In this document: positions 16,400 through 26,338 of the stretch, in pieces
How positions within the stretch are numbered: position 1 is the first letter of the stretch
How the letters are laid out: the number at the start of each line of letters is the position of its first letter
NCBI GenBank assembly: GCA_004535785.1
Contig: SPIB01000002.1
Location: 741,867-805,307 of the forward strand
Reading direction: 5' to 3'
Source: Gammaproteobacteria bacterium LSUCC0112
GTDB taxonomy: Bacteria > Pseudomonadota > Gammaproteobacteria > Pseudomonadales > Pseudohongiellaceae
Length of the DNA: 63,441 nucleotides
The notes under the pieces: model-generated
What the model was told of the DNA's origin: nothing
Databases searched by the model: none
The model's input: the letters and a program-made list of their open reading frames with translations, nothing else
Made by a program: the position numbers and the translations under genes

Positions 16400-17737
16400 T
16401 CAATCGACAACAGAATCAATCACTTTTTCATAAAGCGGAGCAACTTTGGGCATCCCGACAAACAATTCATGGAAATGCTTTTGCACCCGCGCCATATTTA
16501 TTACAGAAATGCCACTTGCAAACCCGAACCACACATAAAGACCGTTTAAATCACGAAACATCGCAGGGATATAATGAGGCCCGGCAATCGTACCTTCAAG
16601 ATAGTGTTGATACAAAATTGGTATGTCATCCAGTGTCACCTTTCCCACAAACAACATCGGCAGAATTTCGGGCACGCCTGAATGTATGGCACTGCGCATA
16701 AAATTGACGTTCTCAACAAACCCTCGAAGATACGACAGGTCTTTGGTAAACACTGAACCACCGGACAGCATTCCGCCCCTGAACACCCGCTGGGTAATTT
16801 TCCAGGCTTCCTCTGGTCGCATGCTTCGTGCGATAAAAAAACGATATACCTCAATAAAGTCAGCACCCTGCTCCGCCATGTCAACTGCAACGACACGATC
16901 GCTGACTTTTAACGCCCGGTGCGGATAAGAGCTGAAGGTCAGGGTTTCCATCAACACTGCAAGTCCTTCCTGGCAAGCCGTCACACGCGGCGAACCAACA
17001 CTCAACCAACTGGCCCAGGGTTGTTTTCGACCATTCAGGGTGGTGCCGACATGTACCCAGCCTTCATGCACTTCCAGCACCTGCAAATCGATATCCGTAA
17101 ATTCCACATCCTGATTGATCTTGATGTAGTCACCGCCTGCCGCCGCGTCCGACACAATGCCGTCACTGAGAATCACCCGGATATCACCGGGTTGAAAATA
17201 ATTCCCAAGCTTTGATTGCAGTATTTCCACAGCGGTTGCCGCCGGAATATGACGTTCGTAAGGTCGACTGAGATGATCCGCTGCCGGCAGCGAAAAGATT
17301 TCACACAGGCTCTCGCCAAGCTGTCGCAAGGACTTGCGATCACCGCGCAGACGATCCCGCGCCGACCCATACAAGGCGCGACTGTGATCCCCAAACGCCG
17401 GTGTGCCTCTGGCGCACAGCAACTCAATGACTAACAGGTATTGATCAATGGTGTTACATAAAATGCTGCCCAAGCCGTCAGCACGGCCCAGTGAGCGACG
17501 CACTTGCTTTCGTAGTTCTTTGAAACGATCGCGCAGCAGGGCTGGTTCAAAACCAAGATTGATGGTGTTGTAATACGCCTGATCAATGGACGGCATTTCT
17601 TTGCCGTTTTCCGATAAAAATCGGCCCTTTGCGGAGGCAGGCCACTTGATCGCATCAAGAATGCGGATAGGCTTCTGCAATTCAATCAGACGATCAGACA
17701 GGGTTTTGACGCGTTGCTGATAATCAGCCAGATTCAT
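16400..17737 (-). CDS. DUF1704 / QEGLA-motif metallopeptidase
   Basis: 445-residue protein of the family annotated 'flavohemoglobin expression-modulating QEGLA motif protein'. It has the zinc motif H224-E225-x-x-x-H229 (HEGWVH) and the QEGLA block at 256-260. Eukaryotic members of the same family (KIAA0895/MATCAP) are tyrosine carboxypeptidases, so a carboxypeptidase activity is a reasonable inference. No signal peptide: cytoplasmic. Its start overlaps the aldehyde dehydrogenase stop (ATGA), so the two are translationally coupled. In other genomes this family often sits near ATP-grasp ligases. Confidence 0.88.
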   Translation of the reverse strand: MNLADYQQRVKTLSDRLIELQKPIRILDAIKWPASAKGRFLSENGKEMPSIDQAYYNTINLGFEPALLRDRFKELRKQVRRSLGRADGLGSILCNTIDQYLLVIELLCARGTPAFGDHSRALYGSARDRLRGDRKSLRQLGESLCEIFSLPAADHLSRPYERHIPAATAVEILQSKLGNYFQPGDIRVILSDGIVSDAAAGGDYIKINQDVEFTDIDLQVLEVHEGWVHVGTTLNGRKQPWASWLSVGSPRVTACQEGLAVLMETLTFSSYPHRALKVSDRVVAVDMAEQGADFIEVYRFFIARSMRPEEAWKITQRVFRGGMLSGGSVFTKDLSYLRGFVENVNFMRSAIHSGVPEILPMLFVGKVTLDDIPILYQHYLEGTIAGPHYIPAMFRDLNGLYVWFGFASGISVINMARVQKHFHELFVGMPKVAPLYEKVIDSVVD

Positions 17738-19131
17738 GGACTCACAACCACAGACTTGATGTTGGTAAATTCACGCAAGCCAAAGTGACTCAGTTCGCGC
17801 CCGAAACCGGACGCCTTTATACCACCAAACGGCAGCCGTGGGTCAGACTTTACAAAGTCATTCACCACACAATTTCCTGCCTGAAGCAGATTGGCAGCGA
17901 TGGCGCGACCCCGCGGAATATCTCTGGTAAATACCCCCGCTCCCAAACCGAATATTGACTGATTGGCAAGACTGACAGCTTCGCTTTCGCTGCGCACCCG
18001 CACCAACGCAGCAACCGGGCCAAACAACTCCTCGTCAAATGCAGGCATACCCGGTCTCACCTCACCCAGTACAGTGGGTGGATAGAAGGCATCAGCTCCG
18101 TCAGCCGGCCTGATCAATCCACCACACACCAACACCGCACCCAGGCGCACACTTTCTGATACCTGCAGTGCAAGCGTGTGTGCCAGATCAGGTCTGGCCA
18201 GTGGACCGATGTTGGTCTCAGCCAACATGGGGTCTCCCAAACGCTGTCGTCGAAATGCCATGGCAAACTTTTCGGTAAATTCGCCGTATACCTGTTGATG
18301 CACCAGAAAACGTTTTGCTGCAATACAGCTTTGACCGTTATTCAGCAGGCGACTGGTCACACATTTTTCAACCGCCAGATCAATATCAGCATCCTCCAGA
18401 ATCAGATAGGCGTCGCTGCCACCAAGTTCGAGCACACATTTTTTCAGGGACTGTCCCGCGCATGCAGCAATTTTTTGGCCGGCTTCTGTACTGCCTGTAA
18501 AACTGACGGCATTAACCAACGGATGCTCAATCAAGCGTGATGCGTCCGGGCCGCTCACCAGCACCGTGCGCATCAGGTCCTCTGGCATACCGGCATCGCG
18601 GCAAATTGATTCGATGGCCAGTGCACACCCCGGCACGTTGGAGGCGTGTTTCAGCAAGACACCGTTCCCTGCCATCAAGGCCGGCACCAGACAACGGAAC
18701 ACCTGCCAGTAAGGAAAGTTCCAGGGCATGATGGCCAGCACAATCCCTATGGGCTGATAGCTCACAAAACGCTCAATGCCGTCTGTTGCCGCCACACTTT
18801 CTTCGCGGATCATGGCCGGGCCGTGTTCGGCGTAATAGTCACAGACCGCGGCACACTTCTCCACTTCAGTCAGCGCGCTGCTCAGGGTTTTGCCCATCTC
18901 ACGTGTCGCCAGCGTGGCGAGTTCGTGCTGACGTTTGCGCAGCATGGTGGCCATGGCTTGCAGTAACTCTGAGCGCTGCACAACGGCGCTGGATTGCCAT
19001 TCACGCTGCGCAGCACTCATCTTCAGCAGCAGTGTGTCCAGTTGTGTCAGATCGAACCGCGCATAACTGTTCAGCACCTGATTGTTAAACGGATTGATAC
19101 TGGTCATCGCGTCAAGATGTGGTCTGTGCAT
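17734..19131 (-). CDS. Aldehyde dehydrogenase, succinate-semialdehyde type (Sad/YneI-like)
   Basis: NAD(P)-dependent oxidation of an aldehyde, probably succinate semialdehyde, to the acid. From the ATG at 19131 it is 465 residues. The glutamate motif LELGGSDAYLIL and the nucleophile NNGQSCIAAKRF (Cys) are intact; PWNFPYWQVFR is the cofactor-binding block. The pattern LELGGSD and NGQSCIAAKR is typical of the YneI/Sad branch. The ATG has AGCAGGA at good spacing; a TTG two codons upstream is also open. Between fumC and the QEGLA gene on the same strand; succinate would feed to fumarate and then malate via fumC. Confidence 0.88.
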   Translation of the reverse strand: MHRPHLDAMTSINPFNNQVLNSYARFDLTQLDTLLLKMSAAQREWQSSAVVQRSELLQAMATMLRKRQHELATLATREMGKTLSSALTEVEKCAAVCDYYAEHGPAMIREESVAATDGIERFVSYQPIGIVLAIMPWNFPYWQVFRCLVPALMAGNGVLLKHASNVPGCALAIESICRDAGMPEDLMRTVLVSGPDASRLIEHPLVNAVSFTGSTEAGQKIAACAGQSLKKCVLELGGSDAYLILEDADIDLAVEKCVTSRLLNNGQSCIAAKRFLVHQQVYGEFTEKFAMAFRRQRLGDPMLAETNIGPLARPDLAHTLALQVSESVRLGAVLVCGGLIRPADGADAFYPPTVLGEVRPGMPAFDEELFGPVAALVRVRSESEAVSLANQSIFGLGAGVFTRDIPRGRAIAANLLQAGNCVVNDFVKSDPRLPFGGIKASGFGRELSHFGLREFTNIKSVVVSP

Positions 19132-19183
19132 ACTCAATTCCTGCTCTTGTCATATCTGTTGTGTAGTCATGCCTGGGGTGTTG

Positions 19184-20578
19184 TCATGCTTGGGGAGCAA
19201 TCATCTCCGATGGGCGAACAACCGCGTCAAACGCTTCTCCTGTCAACAATTGCAGCTCGATCACGGCCTCGCGCAAACCCAGATTATTGAGATCAGCAAA
19301 ACGCGCCGCTTGTGCCGCTTTTTCATAACCAATCACGGGACTCAGTGCTGTCACCAGCATCAACGATCGGCTGACATTGGCATCGAGTTGTTGTGTGTTG
19401 GCCTGGAGACCACTGATACAGTGCTGATTGAAGGAGTCCATGGCGCTGGTTAACAATGTCATGCTCTCCAGCAACGTATGAATAATAACCGGCTTGAATA
19501 CATTCAGTTGAAAGTGTCCCTGACTGCCTGCCATTAACATGGTTGTCTGATTGCCGAGTACGCGTGTACATACCATGGTCATAGCTTCAGCCTGAGTCGG
19601 GTTAACCTTGCCGGGCATGATCGAACTGCCCGGCTCATTCGCCGGCACGCGCAGCTCAGCCAGCCCACAACGCGGCCCGCTGTTCATCAGACGAATATCA
19701 TTGGCAATCTTGAACAACGAACTTGCCAGCACACTCAGCCGACCATGCAAATCCAGCAAGGCTTCATGCGCCGCCAAAGCCATAAACAGATTATCTGCCG
19801 ATGTAAACGGTAACCCGCTCAACTCGCTGATCAAGCGGGTGACCGTCTGAGCCCAACGCGGATGCGTATTCATGCCAGTGCCGACGGCGCTGCCGCCAAT
19901 GGCCAGTTGATAAATGCTTGGCAAGCTGGCCTCAATTTGCTGGTGAGAATAGTCCAGCTGCGCCTTGAATGCCGAAAACTCCTGCCCCAACGTCATGGGC
20001 GTGGCGTCCATCATATGGGTACGCCCACTTTTTAAAACAGACTGATACTCATGCGCCTTGTTCTGCAGCGCCTGTCGCAGCCCATCGAGCGCCTCCAGCA
20101 ATGCGGCTAACTGTTGCGCGGTAACCACATGCATCACCGTGGGGAATACATCGTTGGATGATTGCGACATATTGACGTGATCATTCGGATGCAAATCCCG
20201 ATACAAACCCCGTGGACTGCCCGCAATCTCGCCACCGCGATTGGCAATCACCTCATTCAGGTTCATATTGGTTTGTGTGCCACTGCCGGTTTGCCAGATG
20301 CTCAACGGAAACTGATCCGCGTGGAGTCCTTGCAGAATTTCATCACAGGCTGCAACAACCAGCTCTTTTTTTTGTGAAGCAAGTTTGCCTAGTTCATGAT
20401 TGGCCAGTGCAGCTGCTTTTTTGACCAAGGCAAACGCGGCAATAAACGCAGGCGAAAACCGATGCGAACCGATTGCAAAAAAATGCAGTGATCGCTGGGT
20501 TTGTGCGCCCCATAACACATCGACGGGAACTTGCACGTCGCCGAGGCTGTCATGCTCTGTGCGGTACTTGATTTCCAT
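19184..20578 (-). CDS. fumC: Class II fumarate hydratase
   Basis: Converts fumarate to malate in the TCA cycle; iron-free, oxygen-stable class II enzyme. 464 residues from the ATG at 20578 (TTG at 20587 also open). It has TGSGTQTNMNLNEVIANR, HPNDHVNMSQSSND and the fumarase/aspartase signature GSSIMPGKVNP. A family comparison with argininosuccinate lyase or aspartase is excluded by the overall FumC motif set. First gene of a minus-strand set with the aldehyde dehydrogenase and QEGLA genes. Confidence 0.95.
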   Translation of the reverse strand: MEIKYRTEHDSLGDVQVPVDVLWGAQTQRSLHFFAIGSHRFSPAFIAAFALVKKAAALANHELGKLASQKKELVVAACDEILQGLHADQFPLSIWQTGSGTQTNMNLNEVIANRGGEIAGSPRGLYRDLHPNDHVNMSQSSNDVFPTVMHVVTAQQLAALLEALDGLRQALQNKAHEYQSVLKSGRTHMMDATPMTLGQEFSAFKAQLDYSHQQIEASLPSIYQLAIGGSAVGTGMNTHPRWAQTVTRLISELSGLPFTSADNLFMALAAHEALLDLHGRLSVLASSLFKIANDIRLMNSGPRCGLAELRVPANEPGSSIMPGKVNPTQAEAMTMVCTRVLGNQTTMLMAGSQGHFQLNVFKPVIIHTLLESMTLLTSAMDSFNQHCISGLQANTQQLDANVSRSLMLVTALSPVIGYEKAAQAARFADLNNLGLREAVIELQLLTGEAFDAVVRPSEMIAPQA

Positions 20579-20777
20579 AATGGCCAACGCTCAAAAAAAT
20601 AGAGTATACCCCATAGGAACCGTGATCCGGGCTTGCTAACCGAGGCAGTAACACAGTGGCGACTGGCATCGCCAGTCAGCAGAGGTTAAGCTGTAATCCT
20701 GTATAAGTCAGTTGAAGCAGCACACAATGCAGTACTTCTGAGCAATAACCCTGTATGACCGGCAGTAGAGATAGAGT

Positions 20778-22565
20778 TTGAAACTTCAGGTTTTTTACAC
20801 CGCCATCGGCATCGTGTTACCACTGGTCATGATGCCGATGGCAGTTCAGGCACAAGGCACTGTCCCGCAGATTACCATCAGTGGGGCAACCGCAGCGCTT
20901 GAGCAAAACATCCGTGCACACCTCGGCACGCCCGACGAACGTTGTCAGGCGACCCAACGCACATTAAACAGACGGCTGCCAGCCATTCGTCGGGATGTCG
21001 AGCGCGCAGCGCAAGCACTGGGTTACTACGCACTGTCTCAAGACATCAGCATCATTGAAGCACAGTCTGCGACCGATGCAGACGCGGCACCCACGTGCTG
21101 GCAACTGATTATTGCCGTGATCCCCGGCGAGCCCGTGCGTATTGGTGATGTCAATATCCAAGTGACCAGTGCCGAGCACAACGACCTGTTTGCGCCGGTG
21201 CTGGCCACCCCGGTGTTACAACGGGGTCAACCGCTGGATCACGGGCAATATGAACGCCTGAAGGCCATGATCAGCAGCCACGCCATCGAAAACGGCTTTT
21301 TCTCAGCGCGTTTTGTGCGGTCGGAGTTATCCGTAGATCTTGCCACTCAACAGGCCAATGTTGATCTGGAATTTGATCCGGGTGAACGATATCGGTTCGG
21401 ACAAATCAGCATCAGTCCGCTGGAAGATTTATCCGAGGGATTCCTGTCGCGCTTTCTGACCTTTGAGCCCGGTGATCAATACTCGTCTGACGATCTGATC
21501 AACCTGCGTCAGAACTACAATAACAGCCAGTATTTTAATCAGATTGCCGTCACACCCCAGTTTTCACAGGTGGACAATCAGCAGGTTCCGGTGACCATCG
21601 ACCTGGTGCCACGCGCCCGGCGCGCTTACTCCGCTGGTGCTGGCGTCAGTACTGACAATGGACCCAGGTTCCGCCTGAACTATGAAGACCGCTATATCAA
21701 TCGACGCGGACACCGGCTTAATGGCGATCTTGCCGTGTCAACCTTGTTGCAAGAGCCCAGTGTCAGTTACATCATTCCATTGCACGATCCGGTTAATGAC
21801 AGCTTACGCATTGCTACCGGATTCCAGCGACAGGAAACCGACAGTTATATCAGCAGCACACTGCGGGCCGGGGTGACCTGGCGCTCGCTGGTCTGGGACA
21901 ACTGGGTGCAGAATGTGTTTCTCAACTACCAAAGTGAAAAGGCCGAACTGACCAATGTCGCGGTGGAAAGCAGAAATATTCAGACTCGGACCAATTCCAC
22001 AATCTCAGGCATCAACCTGGCGCGGACCCACACGGATGACCCCATCTACCCAACTAACGGTTGGCGTCTGTTTGCGCAAGCAAGCGGATCACATGACAGC
22101 CTGTTATCTGACATCAGTTTTGCCCAGCTTTATGGCAGCGCCAAGTTAATCCGCGCCGTTGGGCCGGGCCGTTTCCTGTTGCGCGCGGAAGTCGCCACCA
22201 CCATGGCGGATGAACTGCTGGAACTGCCCGTGTCAGTGCGCTTTTTTACCGGAGGCGATCAAAGCGTACGCGGCTTCCAGTATGGCGAGCTGGGCGACAC
22301 CAATGATCTGGGCGAAGTGGTGGGTGGCAAACACTTGTTGGTCGGCAGCATTGAATATGACTACCGCGTTTACGGAGGCTGGTCGGTGGCCGCTTTTATT
22401 GATACGGGTAACTCGTTTCGCGACTTTGGCAACATGGCCTTAAAAGAAAGTGCCGGCCTTGGCGTCCGTTGGTTATCACCCATCGGTCCAATACGTCTCG
22501 ATGTGGCCAAAGGCCTCGACAGTGGCGGTTTCCGTCTACATATCACCATGGGGCCGGATCTGTGA
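20778..22565 (+). CDS. tamA: Translocation and assembly module outer-membrane protein TamA
   Basis: BamA-family protein that works with TamB in envelope biogenesis. Starts with TTG (20778) after a weak AGAGAT site; 595 residues. Signal peptide (FYTAIGIVLPLVMMPMAVQA|QG), then POTRA-type domains with an early cysteine pair, and a C-terminal 16-strand barrel domain starting near RAYSAGAGVSTDNGPRF and ending with an outer-membrane-protein type terminus. The RGFQYGELG motif corresponds to the conserved (V/I)RG(F/Y) of Omp85 L6. Its stop overlaps tamB. Confidence 0.93.
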   Translation: MKLQVFYTAIGIVLPLVMMPMAVQAQGTVPQITISGATAALEQNIRAHLGTPDERCQATQRTLNRRLPAIRRDVERAAQALGYYALSQDISIIEAQSATDADAAPTCWQLIIAVIPGEPVRIGDVNIQVTSAEHNDLFAPVLATPVLQRGQPLDHGQYERLKAMISSHAIENGFFSARFVRSELSVDLATQQANVDLEFDPGERYRFGQISISPLEDLSEGFLSRFLTFEPGDQYSSDDLINLRQNYNNSQYFNQIAVTPQFSQVDNQQVPVTIDLVPRARRAYSAGAGVSTDNGPRFRLNYEDRYINRRGHRLNGDLAVSTLLQEPSVSYIIPLHDPVNDSLRIATGFQRQETDSYISSTLRAGVTWRSLVWDNWVQNVFLNYQSEKAELTNVAVESRNIQTRTNSTISGINLARTHTDDPIYPTNGWRLFAQASGSHDSLLSDISFAQLYGSAKLIRAVGPGRFLLRAEVATTMADELLELPVSVRFFTGGDQSVRGFQYGELGDTNDLGEVVGGKHLLVGSIEYDYRVYGGWSVAAFIDTGNSFRDFGNMALKESAGLGVRWLSPIGPIRLDVAKGLDSGGFRLHITMGPDL

Positions 22566-25500
22566 CCACACCTGCCACCCAACCAGTTTCCGGCAAGCGC
22601 GTACTGCGCTGGGTATGGCGCGTAACCGCGGCTGTCTCTGTGCTGTTATTGCTGTCACTCAGTTCGCTCAGTGCCGTGCTGGCCACGCACCAAGGCAGCC
22701 ACTGGTTGCTGGCGCGACTGACGGCGCTGATGAACAACAACGTGCAGACGTTTGAGTATCAAAGCGCAGAGGGTACGTTTTTGCGCGGCATGAGCCTGAA
22801 CGGCATTGTCTGGCGAAGCGGAAATAATCAAATCGCTATCGCACAACTGCACAGCCGTTGGAACCCGATGACCTTGCTGGACGGTGAATTCATCCTTGAG
22901 TCACTGCGAATTGCCGGACTGCAAATTGACTGGGATGCCTCCGCGACGCCCGAGGCATCACCGGAACCATTAATTCTGGATAATCTGCTCAATGCGTTTT
23001 TGCCGCTTCCTATCAGCGTGCGACTGAACAATGCGCGGATCGATGGCGCCACCATACGATATGGCGAGCAAATGTTTTCGCTGTTGGCATTGGCCATCGA
23101 TGGCAGTCTTTCCGGACAAACTTTGCAACTCAATCAACTCAGCGTCGACACCGAACTGCTTGACGTTGAAACCCGGCTTTCAATGACATTGCAGAGTCCT
23201 TATCCCGTCAACGCAGAGATCAGCTGGCAATATGCCCGCCCACTACTGGAGAACAATGTTCCGCCCTCGGGCAACCTGACCTTGTCCGGCGATCTGGATC
23301 GATTGGGCATCGACCACCAACTCAGCGGTCCCGGTGAACTACAAAGCACGGGTACGGTTATGCTGGACCTTGCGCGGCTGCTCAATGCCCGCATCAGCAC
23401 TTTTTCGCCCAGTCTGGATATTGATCACACACTGGCTTCCATGGCTGCGCCCGGCACCGATCAGCTCCTGATCAACTCCTTGACACTGCGCACGCAGGGC
23501 ACACCTGAGAACCTGGGCCTGTTTGCAGCGGCGCACGTCACAGCAACACCGTCAGCCGGGCTGTCACTTGAGTCTGACATCAACTTACGCGCCACGGTCC
23601 GCGGCACTCAAGTCTCCATAGAAGAACTGGCATTGCGCACGGCTACCGGTTTACTGCTTGTTGAGGGAAACGTGGACTGGACAGAGGGACTGTTGATGGA
23701 ACTGGCTTACCAGCTCAATGACAGTGCCTCGGACAGTTATCTGGCAAATCTGCCGGAAAACATGAGCATTCTCAATCTGAGCAGCCGCGGAGATATCCGC
23801 GTGCAACAATCCTCCGCGCCCGGGTCCGCGTTGCAGATTGCTTTTGTCACCCCGCAGATCAGCGCGCTGCTGAATGACTATGAACTGACTGGCCGCGGCG
23901 GTTTCAGTGTCGATGGTGAGCGTTGGCAGGTGGATGGTTTTGAACTGCAAAATGGTGACAACCGAATTGAGCTCAGCGCGCTGCTCGACAATGCCAGTGA
24001 TGCGATACAAGCGACGTTGATGGTTGACGCGCCGGTGCCAGGCGCTTTTTATCCGGATCTCCAAGGGCAAATCACTGGACAAGCCCGCCTCACCGGCACG
24101 CTGGAAAATCCGGTTATCGACGTTGATCTGACCGCAAATGCCATTGCATTGGGAGCGTTTCGGGCGCCCGAAATCACCCTTCGCGGGCAAAACCGTGCCG
24201 GCATGAATGAACTTGAACTCAATGCCAGCGATATCACGTTTTTGCTGGGCGAGCAGAGCGAAAGCATCGAGCGCGTGATGTTACGTTTGAGAGGGCAACC
24301 CGATGCACACAGTCTGCTGCTGCTGGTGGACAGCTCACTCGCACGCGCCCGCATCAATGCCGATGGCGCGTTAAACAACGGTGCCTGGCGAGGGCGATTG
24401 CTCAGTAGCGAAATCGCGTCAGATTATGGTCAATGGCAACAATCCTCCCCGGCAGACCTGCAGTTTCAAGTGAATGACATCGCCATCAGCAAGGTGTGCT
24501 GGCAAATGCAATCCACTCGCCTGTGCGCTGAGGCCAACCTCGCGAACAGCAATCTGTTGACGGCATCGGCCAGTCTCAATGACGTCCCGTTGTCGGTATT
24601 TAACCTCGCGCAATCCGAGCAGATTATTGCCGACGAAGCCGGTGTCACTTTTGGTGGCGATACGACCTTTACAACACCATGGCGACTGCCCTTCTTCAGT
24701 CTGCCCGCCGGCATGGCGGTGGACGGCCAGCTTACTTTGGACGCCAGCGCATCCGGGCCGATCAATGACTGGCGGGAAATGTCCATCAACATCAATACCA
24801 ACAGCCGCGGGGATTTTTATATCCGCTCTGATCTTCCCGACGAGGCGCTCACACCGGATGACGCAGAGACCACCGCATATGTGAATCATTTTGTGTGGCC
24901 ATCGTTACGATTTGACGCAAACCAGGACAACGGTATCTGGCGCAGCAGTGCGCAATTGGCGTTTACTCAGGCGGATCGTGATAACACGCTGCCGCCCCTG
25001 CGAGGCGCAGCCGAAGCCACGGTACAGATGGATAGTGATCAGAATCTAAATGGCCAGTTACAATTGCAATTTGATGATCTCGGCTGGATTGAAGGGCTGG
25101 TACCGCAGTTGAGCCAGGTCAGTGGCAGCCTGAATGGGCAGCTGAATTTAGGTGGCACCTTGCAAACCCCCTCGATCAGTGGCGATGTGAACATGGCTGA
25201 TGCCGGCATGAATGTTCAGGCGCTGGGCATCGAGTTGCAGGGTATACAAGCGGCGCTGAACAGTGATGGACCCAATCGTTTTCTGATCTCCGGCATGGTG
25301 AACTCCGGCACAGGTAGCCTGAACTTTTCCAGTGAAATAGACCGGCCTTTCAGCCCTGCCCGGGCTTTGGCATTAAGCATTGCCGGCACCGATTTTGAAG
25401 TCGCCGACCTCCCGGATTTCAAGCTCAACATCAGTCCTGACATCCGCATCACGGGTGATGCACAAGGCATCAATTTGAGCGGCCAGCTGTTTGTACCCTT

Positions 25501-26338
25501 GCTCAATGCACAGATCAGCACGCTGCCGGAAACCGCCGTCGATGTATCCAGCGATGTGGTGATTGTGCAAATCGAAGGCACATCCGAGGTACGCAACGCC
25601 GACCTCGCCGAGCAAGCCGTGCTCGGTGGCATTCCCATGTCGGGCGAATTACGCCTGGTACTGGGTGACAATGTGCGGGTAGCCGGGTTTGGATTGAATG
25701 CGCAGGTGCGAGGACAACTGGACATCAGTCAGCGCCCCGACGCGACGCCACTGACCTACGGAGAGCTGGAAGTTGTTGAGGGTAGTTTTGCAACCTACGG
25801 CCGAACCTTGACCATTGAACAGGGCAAACTGCTGTTTATGGGCAGTTATGACAACCCGGCAATTGATATCCGGGCAGTGCGACAAGTGGAAAACATGCGT
25901 GTGGGTGTACAGATGAACGGCACCATCCGTAATATCAACAGCAGCCTGTTCTCCACACCCACCTTGCCCGATGGCGATATCCTGTCGGTGATGATCACCG
26001 GTCGCCCGATCGCGGAAATTGGCACACAACAGGATGGCAATGCACTGATCGGGGCAATGACCTCGCTGGGTATCAGTCAGAGTCAGGGCATCACCAGTCA
26101 GATTCAGAATCAACTTGGGCTGGACGCCTTCAGTATCTACAGCAGTGGTGATGTCAATAACAGCAGGCTGATGCTGGGCAAATACATTACTCCCAGAATT
26201 TTTATTCGTTACGCCGTTGGTCTGTTTGAAACTGAAAACAGCCTGGCGATTGATTATTCAGTGAATGATCGCGTGAAACTGGAAGCCAAATCCGGTCAGA
26301 CACAGAGCATTGACCTGACCTACACCGTTGAACAGTAA
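22562..26338 (+). CDS. tamB: Translocation and assembly module inner-membrane protein TamB
   Basis: Long periplasm-spanning AsmA-like protein thought to move lipids or assist outer-membrane assembly with TamA. The GTG at 22562 overlaps the tamA stop (GTGA), giving 1258 residues; a longer open frame from 22469 would run inside tamA and is unlikely. One N-terminal membrane helix (AAVSVLLLLSLSSLSAVLA), thousands of bases of beta-rich repeats, and the conserved C-terminal DUF490 block (GELEVVEGSFATYGRTL, LLFMGSYDNPAIDIRAVR, LGKYITPRIFIRYAVGLF). The next gene on the other strand starts its stop codon at the following base. Confidence 0.95.
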   Translation: MTTPATQPVSGKRVLRWVWRVTAAVSVLLLLSLSSLSAVLATHQGSHWLLARLTALMNNNVQTFEYQSAEGTFLRGMSLNGIVWRSGNNQIAIAQLHSRWNPMTLLDGEFILESLRIAGLQIDWDASATPEASPEPLILDNLLNAFLPLPISVRLNNARIDGATIRYGEQMFSLLALAIDGSLSGQTLQLNQLSVDTELLDVETRLSMTLQSPYPVNAEISWQYARPLLENNVPPSGNLTLSGDLDRLGIDHQLSGPGELQSTGTVMLDLARLLNARISTFSPSLDIDHTLASMAAPGTDQLLINSLTLRTQGTPENLGLFAAAHVTATPSAGLSLESDINLRATVRGTQVSIEELALRTATGLLLVEGNVDWTEGLLMELAYQLNDSASDSYLANLPENMSILNLSSRGDIRVQQSSAPGSALQIAFVTPQISALLNDYELTGRGGFSVDGERWQVDGFELQNGDNRIELSALLDNASDAIQATLMVDAPVPGAFYPDLQGQITGQARLTGTLENPVIDVDLTANAIALGAFRAPEITLRGQNRAGMNELELNASDITFLLGEQSESIERVMLRLRGQPDAHSLLLLVDSSLARARINADGALNNGAWRGRLLSSEIASDYGQWQQSSPADLQFQVNDIAISKVCWQMQSTRLCAEANLANSNLLTASASLNDVPLSVFNLAQSEQIIADEAGVTFGGDTTFTTPWRLPFFSLPAGMAVDGQLTLDASASGPINDWREMSININTNSRGDFYIRSDLPDEALTPDDAETTAYVNHFVWPSLRFDANQDNGIWRSSAQLAFTQADRDNTLPPLRGAAEATVQMDSDQNLNGQLQLQFDDLGWIEGLVPQLSQVSGSLNGQLNLGGTLQTPSISGDVNMADAGMNVQALGIELQGIQAALNSDGPNRFLISGMVNSGTGSLNFSSEIDRPFSPARALALSIAGTDFEVADLPDFKLNISPDIRITGDAQGINLSGQLFVPLLNAQISTLPETAVDVSSDVVIVQIEGTSEVRNADLAEQAVLGGIPMSGELRLVLGDNVRVAGFGLNAQVRGQLDISQRPDATPLTYGELEVVEGSFATYGRTLTIEQGKLLFMGSYDNPAIDIRAVRQVENMRVGVQMNGTIRNINSSLFSTPTLPDGDILSVMITGRPIAEIGTQQDGNALIGAMTSLGISQSQGITSQIQNQLGLDAFSIYSSGDVNNSRLMLGKYITPRIFIRYAVGLFETENSLAIDYSVNDRVKLEAKSGQTQSIDLTYTVEQ

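Noticed and set aside
22469-22561. N-terminal extension of TamB (1289-residue version)
   Set aside because: It lies inside tamA in another frame; the GTG at 22562 overlapping the tamA stop gives a normal TamB start with its membrane helix.
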